In this document: piece after piece, positions 58,160 to 64,000 of the stretch
How the letters are laid out: each line of letters starts with the position of its first letter
Numbering within the stretch: the first letter of the stretch is position 1
The notes under the pieces: model-generated
Databases searched by the model: none
What the model saw: only the letters and a program-made list of their open reading frames with translations
Told to the model about the DNA's origin: nothing
Made by a program: the position numbers and the translations under genes
Source: Phocoena phocoena
Lineage: Eukaryota > Chordata > Mammalia > Artiodactyla > Phocoenidae
Direction of reading: 5' to 3'
NCBI RefSeq assembly: GCF_963924675.1
Contig: NC_089232.1
Span: 33,182,842-33,246,841 of the forward strand
Length of the DNA stretch: 64,000 nucleotides

Positions 58160-60130
58160 GGCCTAACCTCTCGAGTGCAATAAGCAAGGTTCTCCTTTAA
58201 CCTCTGGCTCTGCATCCGAAGGATTGCTTGATGGAGGAAGGTAGGAGAAAGCCAAGGGTTTCTAAGTAAGAACTGTCTTTCAGGTATGTTTCATCTGGAG
58301 GTTTGTCTTTTTCTTGTCTAAAACTAGGATGAACCTGAATGTCAGTCTCTTCATAGTTGGGAAAGGGGTTTGGCTGAAAAAAATTCTGCAACAGCAGTCA
58401 GCTGGGCCCACGGTGTTGGAAGAGAGTCACCTTTGCTGACATGGCTGTACTTTCATGGGTCTATGCAGTGAGAACCTATCTAGAGCCATAAAGCCTCAGT
58501 AGTGAGTTCAAAAAAGGCAAGCAGTGAATTTTCATGAATTTTAAATGTCTGACCTGAGAGTCTTGGCTATTGGGTAAAAATAAATGTGACCAGTTTGAGT
58601 GAGACTGGGTGTGGGAGGAAGACTCACCCAACAAATGAAGATGGGGCTTCATGGAGACCAAGACAGCCTCCAGGCAGAGTTTCATCAAACACCTGTTGGG
58701 GAGGGATGGGTATCTAAACCTGACTTAGACTCTGGTTCTACCCATCTGCAAATTGTATTTTATGTGTAGGTGACCTGTTTAGTGGTGGTATGTGGTGTAT
58801 TCCATCGTGTGACTTTAGTTCTCCCCACCCCTTCCTTTTGTTATCCTTATAAAACACTGAGTTATAAGAGCCCTTCAGGTATTGCTATGGAAAAGCCAGT
58901 GACTTGGGTGGACCTGGCCACCATTTGCCTTCACCACCCTGGTTCCTGGGCAGACTTGGGTCAACAGAGCTCCTGGCAGATCTGTGTCTGCTCTTATTCA
59001 GATGCACTGCTCCCTACCAGCAAGAAGGCCGTATTTTCTTGGAGACTTCCTGATTGTTCAATATATTTTCTTCAGGAGAATGTGTTTTCTTTTGGTCACC
59101 ATTCCAGAAAATGGCGGAAACGTAGAAGGACACTAAGACGTCTCTGTTTTCCCCCTGAACAGCCCCTAAATTTTCAGAGTTTGAACTTCTAGGTCCTCCT
59201 TTGAAAGTCAGCCTCATTTTCCAAACTTGCAAGCAAGAGTTTCAATGGGCAACGTAAGTTTGCACAATGTTGCCTTTCTAGAAAACTTCACATTTTGTTT
59301 TGTTTGCTCCAGGCACACCCCTCCCCAAACCACATTCTTCACCTCTGAGTTTATGAGAGAACAAAAGTCCTATCAGGAGTAACGAAACCACCTGAATCAT
59401 TCTTTTTATATTTCCAGAAATAGTTTATGGGGCCACTGAAAGATGTTGATGCTATCTTTTTAATATTCTGAGAAATAATCCTATTAAACAAAAAACAAGG
59501 GAAACTGTTATGCCCACAAGGCGGAATTACCCAAAGCCTCCTGGCAGGGGTCGAGTTACTTGACAAAACCCTAGCTGTGCGGGGCTTCTATCTCTCCATC
59601 TCGGGCTCCGTGAATGAACAATAATTTGTGGATTCTGCTCATCTCTCTTTGCCAACTTTGTTCTATGGAATTAGATACAACTTTGACAAATTAGAAAAGG
59701 CTCCCCCGTGCCCGCTGTCCTCAGAGCAGCACAGTCCGCTGATTGTGTGCTGGTCCTCTGAAGTCCGGCCGTGTCAGGCCATCAGCGGCAGCCCGGCCAC
59801 CAGAGCTCTCTTTTTAATAAGCAGATCTGTCAGCACCAGGTCCTTGGGATCTTCCGACCTCTCCTTAATCCTCAGGACGCACTGACTTTCTTCTCTGTTT
59901 CGCTGATGGCAAAAGGCCCTGTGACAGGAAAGAAATCTCTTCTTTGTTTACAGCATAGAGGCAACAAAATTAACCTTTGAGATTAACTGTAAATGAGTGA
60001 GGATCATGTTTTATCTTTCCCCAGGACCAGGGGTCAGGATTAACACATGCACGAAGGAGGGAGCGTTTGTACGCGTGGGCATGCGTGTGCACGCCCCTCC
60101 CCCATTCCCATTATGGCCCCAAATATCTTT
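58160..60130. other. Unassigned sequence with a CpG-enriched patch
   Basis: No gene is recognised. A 140-codon open frame at 58770-59192 has no recognisable domain. The patch at about 59700-59890 has more CpG than its surroundings and no repeat assignment. Confidence 0.4.
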
Positions 60131-60139
60131 CTGCTATTG

Positions 60140-60164
60140 TCCTTTCTTTTTCTTTCTTTCTTTT

Positions 60165-60238
<74 letters not shown>

Positions 60239-60331
60239 TTTCTTCTTTCTTTCTTTCTTTCTTCCTTCCTTCTTTCCTTCCTTCCTTTCTTCCCTCCCTT
60301 CCTCCCTCCCTCCTTCCTTCTTTCCTTTCTT
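60140..60331. repeat. TTTC/TTCC polypyrimidine microsatellite
   Basis: About 190 bases of almost pure C and T, first CTTT units and then CCTT/CCCT units. It lies exactly where the A tail of the adjoining minus-strand L1 should be, so it probably grew from that tail. All three plus-strand frames stay open through it, giving strings of F, L and S that are not proteins. Confidence 0.95.
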
Positions 60332-60391
60332 AATTGAAATATAGTTGATTTACAATGTTGTGTTAGTTTCAGGTGTACAGCAAAGTGAATC

Positions 60392-60442
<51 letters not shown>

Positions 60443-60860
60443 TATTCTTTTTCAGATTCTTTTCCATTATGGATCATTACAAAATATTGAGTATAGTTTC
60501 CTGAGCTATACATTAGGTCCTTGTTGGTTATCTAGTTTTTTTAAAAATTTATTTTATTGAAGTATAGTTGATTTAAAATGTTGCATTAATTTCTGTTATA
60601 CAGCAAAGTGATTCAGTTTTACATACATATATACTTTTAAAATATTATTTTCCATTATAGTTTATCACAGGATATTGAATATAGTTCCCTGTGCTATGCA
60701 GTAGGACCTTGTTGTTTAGCTTATCTATTTTAAATATAGTACTGTGTATATGTTAACCCCAAACTCCTAATTTATTCCTCCCCTGCACGTTTCCCCTCTG
60801 GTAACCATAAGTTTGTCCTCTATGTCTGAGTCTACTTCTGTTTTGTAAGTAAGATCACTT
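60332..60860 (-). mobile_element. L1 3' end, minus strand, interrupted by a second L1
   Basis: The left part (60332-60534) is an L1 3' untranslated end of the subfamily also seen at 50446 ('tttcaggtgtacagcaaagt'). It holds a TA microsatellite at about 60396-60437. The right part (60721-60860) continues the same subfamily ('ccccaaactcctaatttatt'). A different L1 3' end lies between them. Confidence 0.75.
60535..60720 (-). mobile_element. Short L1 3' end nested in an older L1, minus strand
   Basis: A T/A-rich tail is followed by 'attgaagtatagttgattta', 'tatacagcaaagtgattcag' and 'gtaggaccttgttgtttagc', a different subfamily from the host. A 7-bp duplication, ttatcta, lies at 60528-60534 and 60721-60727. 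Confidence 0.7.
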
Positions 60861-60869
60861 CCTTCTTTA

Positions 60870-62510
60870 TTCAGGTGTGGGTTTATTCTGGGATGGATAG
60901 AGCTAGTGAATGATATTCCATTTTTCTAATCTTCAATTGCATTTTAACTCTTACGAGAGGGATTATAAAACATCAACAGATTATAAATGATGCCCAATAA
61001 GTTAAGGGTAAAAATGTCTTGGCTAAAGACACAGCATCATCCAGTGAAGTAAACAGTGTCTGGGTACTGGGCAAGAACTATGAATGACACCACAAAGATA
61101 GGGCAGAGTGTCTCTTCATTGGTTTACATGGCAGTGTATTCATGTGTAACAGTGTTGGATGGCAGAGTTGTGGTTCTCCAACATACAGGGAATGCTTTTC
61201 TGGTAAATAATCCTCTCCTGTTTTGGTTTTTTTTTTCCAAACACAAATTGTTTACTAAGACAGATATTTGAGAGATCTTGTTCATATTCATTTCTAACTG
61301 ATTGTGTTCAAAGTGCAGTTCGACTCAATTACATTTGCTTAAAATTTTTTGACGGTAAAGTTGATACAAACAACAGCTATGAGATGAAATTTGTATTGGG
61401 GAGAGAATGGAAGCCAATTGCCTCAATATAGATGTTATTCTTGGTCTCTGGAAACTCTTTTTTCTTTGCCAGCTATCACAATTTTTTTTTTTTAAAAAAG
61501 TTTTAATATGCTGCTACTTTTGCCTATAGTCTTTTTGAAGGTGGGACCAGATGAGGTTGAGACTGGATTATTTCTGACTTATGGGGAGCCCAGAAGTAGA
61601 CTCCAGACATCCTCTATGTGCTGCTGAGAGCATCAGGACCTCCCATTCATTCTGCTGTGTGCTCTCCATTTTTGATGGGTTTTTCACCTTCAAAACCCAG
61701 CTCGATAATGACAGGGAATCACCACCGCCCTGGTGACCAAATCCAGGCATCCTACTTAAGGCTCCTCTCTCTATTTCTCGAAGTTGCTGAAATGTGTCCT
61801 GTCTGGGACTTGGGACAGTGAATCATTCTGGCCGCAGCCACTGCTTAAAGCCAATGGTTCTATTAGAAGCATATTCGGATCCCAGTTTCTTTGTTTTGGG
61901 GTTGGCTTCTGTGGAATCTGACCACTTCTGTAATTTTGTTGCCTTTTGCAATTATTTTTTGCTGCCTTCAGTTCTGCTGTCTCTCTTTCTCCCTTTCCTG
62001 TTTAATGAACAGAACAAAATAAAGTGACATGTAAGCATAGAGCTATTTTATTTTTCACTCAACGGTGGCCATGATCATAACAATGAAAACAGAAGAGAAA
62101 AGGGACTTTGTCGTAGGTGCAAGGTTGGGGTTATGCAAAATGGAGAAATAACCAGGTCAGTGCCCAGGAGCCCATCATACAATGATGAGCATTTCAGGGG
62201 AATGAAAAGAACACGTACGTTGGGATTCCCAATTTCTCTGTTATCATCGTCTTGGGCCAGGTATTTAACGTGTGCTGCATTGGTTATGGCTGAGGAAAGT
62301 GCTTGGAGGAAGCAGTTCTTTAAGTTTACTTGTTGTCTCTGGGAGGTAATAAAGATCTTTATTTACAAATAAATACACTTTTGGGAAGTGTATTTTGCTG
62401 TACACTTTCTGGGAAGTGCCTTTGTGTGGGCATTGCACACCCTAGCAAAACGATGGGTTCTTTGTTTTGCCTCTATGGAAAGGGCAAAAGTTGGTCTGCA
62501 GGACACTGTT
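60870..62510. other. Unassigned non-coding sequence
   Basis: No gene or named repeat is recognised. T runs lie at 61226-61237 and 61481-61492. Confidence 0.4.
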
Positions 62511-62514
62511 TTGC

Positions 62515-62640
62515 AGCCAGACTTTTTACTCTCCGGGTGTGCGACACTGTTCATCATTTAACCTCTCTGCAACTTAGGATCCTCATTTCTGGAATGGAGT
62601 TAATAATGCTGTTAGGATCACTGAGGAACCAGGAGATGAA
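62515..62640 (+). repeat. MIR SINE, plus strand
   Basis: 'ttcatcatttaacctctctg', 'caacttaggatcctcatttc' and 'ggaatggagttaataatgct' follow the MIR core order. Confidence 0.6.
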
Positions 62641-62699
62641 AGGACTGCACTTTCACTAATGCAATTTACTTCGCGTTTGCCTGGTATCTATCTTTTGAA

Positions 62700-62945
62700 A
62701 TGCTGTCGTGCCACCTCCTCAGGGAAGCCTTCCTGGACCACTGCGGGGAGGAATGGCCCCCTCCCCTCCTTGGTGAGAGCACTTATCTCACTACATGTAG
62801 CCCTGGGTTTATTTGGCTATTCCACCACTTGCCTGTAAGTTCCTTTAGGATAGAAACAACGATCCTCATCTTGTATCAAATGAAACTTAGAGCCCAGCGC
62901 AGGGGCTGGCTCCCAGTAAAGGCAGTCAAATGATGGATGAATTGA
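62700..62945 (+). repeat. L2 LINE 3' end, plus strand
   Basis: 'gccacctcctcagggaagcc', 'ttcctggaccactgcgggga', 'agcacttatctcactacatg' and 'gcctgtaagttcctttagga' give the L2 3' order. The end is near 'caaatgatggatgaattg'. Confidence 0.8.
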
Positions 62946-62970
62946 ACTCTATCATTAAAAGCGGTGCTCA

Positions 62971-63171
62971 GGGACTTCCCTGGTGGCGCAGGGGTTGAGA
63001 GTCCGCCTTCCAATGCAGGGGACATTGGTTCGTGCCGCGGTCCGGGAAGATCCCACATGCCGTGGAGCGGCTAGGCCTGTGAGCCATTGCCGCTGAGCCT
63101 GCGCGTCCGGAGCCTGTGCTCCGCCGGCCACAACAGTGAAAGGCCCACATACCAAAAAAAAAAAAAAAAAA
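62971..63171 (+). mobile_element. CHR SINE, full length with small internal deletion, plus strand
   Basis: It begins GGGACTTCCCTGGTGGCGCA and ends in an A tail. About 8 bp (ACGGGAGA-like in other copies) are missing near 63125. A perfect 14-bp duplication, aaaagcggtgctca, lies at 62957-62970 and 63172-63185. Confidence 0.93.
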
Positions 63172-63295
63172 AAAAGCGGTGCTCAAAAAGGCACTAGAAG
63201 CTAATGTCTATCAGCTCCTCATGGCAGTGTATGGTGAAACAAATTTTAAATCAATTTTCACACATTCTTAAAATAGAGTTTCCTAAAAGTCCATG

Positions 63296-63454
63296 GATGG
63301 GAGGGAGACGCAAGAGGGAGGAGATATGGAGATATATGTATACATATAGCTGATTCGCTTTGTTATAAAGCAGAAACTAACACACAATTGTAAAGCAATT
63401 ATACTCCAATAAAGATGTTAAAAATAAATAAATAAATAAAATTAAACAAAAAAA
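63296..63454 (+). mobile_element. Short L1 3' end, plus strand
   Basis: It contains 'cagaaactaacacacaattg', 'taaagcaattatactccaat' and AATAAAGATG, then an AAAT-rich tail. An 11-bp duplication, aaaagtccatg, lies at 63285-63295 and 63455-63465. Confidence 0.9.
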
Positions 63455-63465
63455 AAAAGTCCATG

Positions 63466-63750
63466 AAGTCTAAGGAAACAAAAAATAAAAGACCTTTACT
63501 GGGAAAAAAAATTTGGGGTGCCATTTCTCCCCCCTGCTTTCTCATATGAAATGATGGAGAAGATATAAGAGTAATGATTGAATACTGGGGCAAAGATGAA
63601 GGCTTTGGGCAAACCCTGGATTATATAATCACCAGTTATACCCAGTATTCCTGTGTGACCTGCAAAACAAAGCATCTTTTTAGCCGTATAAAGTGATGTA
63701 AAAGTATTTGAGGCAGGTCTTTTTGATGTGTTTGCCTGGCAGGTGAAAGA
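63466..63750. other. Unassigned non-coding sequence
   Basis: Nothing recognisable. Confidence 0.4.
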
Positions 63751-63752
63751 AC

Positions 63753-64000
63753 CAAGATACATGTACCACAATGTTCATTGCAGCACTATTTACAATAGCC
63801 TGGACATGGAAGCAACCTAAGTGTCCATTGACAGATGAATGGATAAAGAAGATGTGGCACATATATACAATGGAATATTACTCAGCCATAAAAAGGAGCA
63901 AAGCTGAGTTATTTGTAATGAGGTGGATGGACGTAGAGGCTGTCATACAGAGTGAAGTAAGTCAGAAAGAGAAAAACAAATACCATATGCTAATGAATAT
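63753..64000 (+). mobile_element. L1 ORF2 C-terminal fragment, plus strand, cut by the window edge
   Basis: 'gcagcactatttacaatagc', 'atggaagcaacctaagtgtc' and 'caatggaatattactcagcc' are hallmark L1 ORF2 C-terminal sequence. The 5' end lies near 63753 (truncated), and the 3' end is beyond the window. Confidence 0.88.

Noticed and set aside
58770..59192. 140-codon plus-strand open frame
   Set aside because: No recognisable domain. It crosses ordinary non-coding sequence with no conservation clue.
60047..60337. Open frames of repeated F, L and S in three frames
   Set aside because: Produced by the TTTC microsatellite; not a protein.

Overview
This window looks like non-coding nuclear DNA from a mammal, very probably a cetacean (dolphin or whale). 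The main evidence is a set of eight closely related tRNA-derived SINEs of the cetacean CHR type, about 200 bp each. They share the same 5' end, a CpG-rich body, an A tail and perfect or near-perfect target-site duplications (TSDs). Cetartiodactyl-type L1 3' ends and older mammalian repeats (MIR, L2, MLT1-type LTRs, hAT/MER elements) fit this. I find no protein-coding gene, exon, tRNA, rRNA or CRISPR array. All open frames are short, and many are shadows of SINEs, L1 antisense strand or simple repeats. The window is either intergenic or inside a large intron; the sequence alone does not say which.

Layout. 1-10 kb: a hAT-like fragment, an L2 hit by two SINEs, a very CpG-rich SINE, several MIRs, TATC/TATG microsatellites, a probable LTR (about 7.86-8.65 kb) and an unnamed old repeat in two pieces. 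10-20 kb: mostly unassigned sequence, with two clean solo class-I retroviral LTRs (13852-14410 and 16120-16504), a truncated SINE and an L1 3' end. 20-30 kb: a young SINE, two L1 3' ends, L2, MER5A, an AC microsatellite, an MLT1-type LTR and an unexplained CpG cluster near 26.87-26.96 kb. 30-40 kb: L2, old L1, a second MLT1-type LTR and an L1 insertion that appears to carry a 3'-transduced segment (36093-36564). 40-52 kb: a three-layer nest (SINE in L1 in L2), an unexplained 70-bp repeated segment (43.5 and 44.8 kb), and a SINE nested in an L1. 52-64 kb: SINEs, full-length MIRs, L2s, a long TTTC tract at the tail of an L1 that itself holds a younger L1, and an L1 ORF2 remnant running off the right edge.

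The repeats form a readable insertion history: MIR and L2 first, then L1 and LTR elements, then SINEs, several of which sit inside older repeats. The TSDs of the SINEs and L1s, read on the insertion strand, mostly begin with runs of A, as expected for L1-endonuclease-primed insertion. I found no previously undescribed biological system. The best leads are the L1 3' transduction, the nested insertions, the CpG-rich SINE variant, the two solo LTRs and the non-repeat CpG cluster. All repeat-family names come from recognition by eye; a RepeatMasker run would be needed to fix subfamilies.
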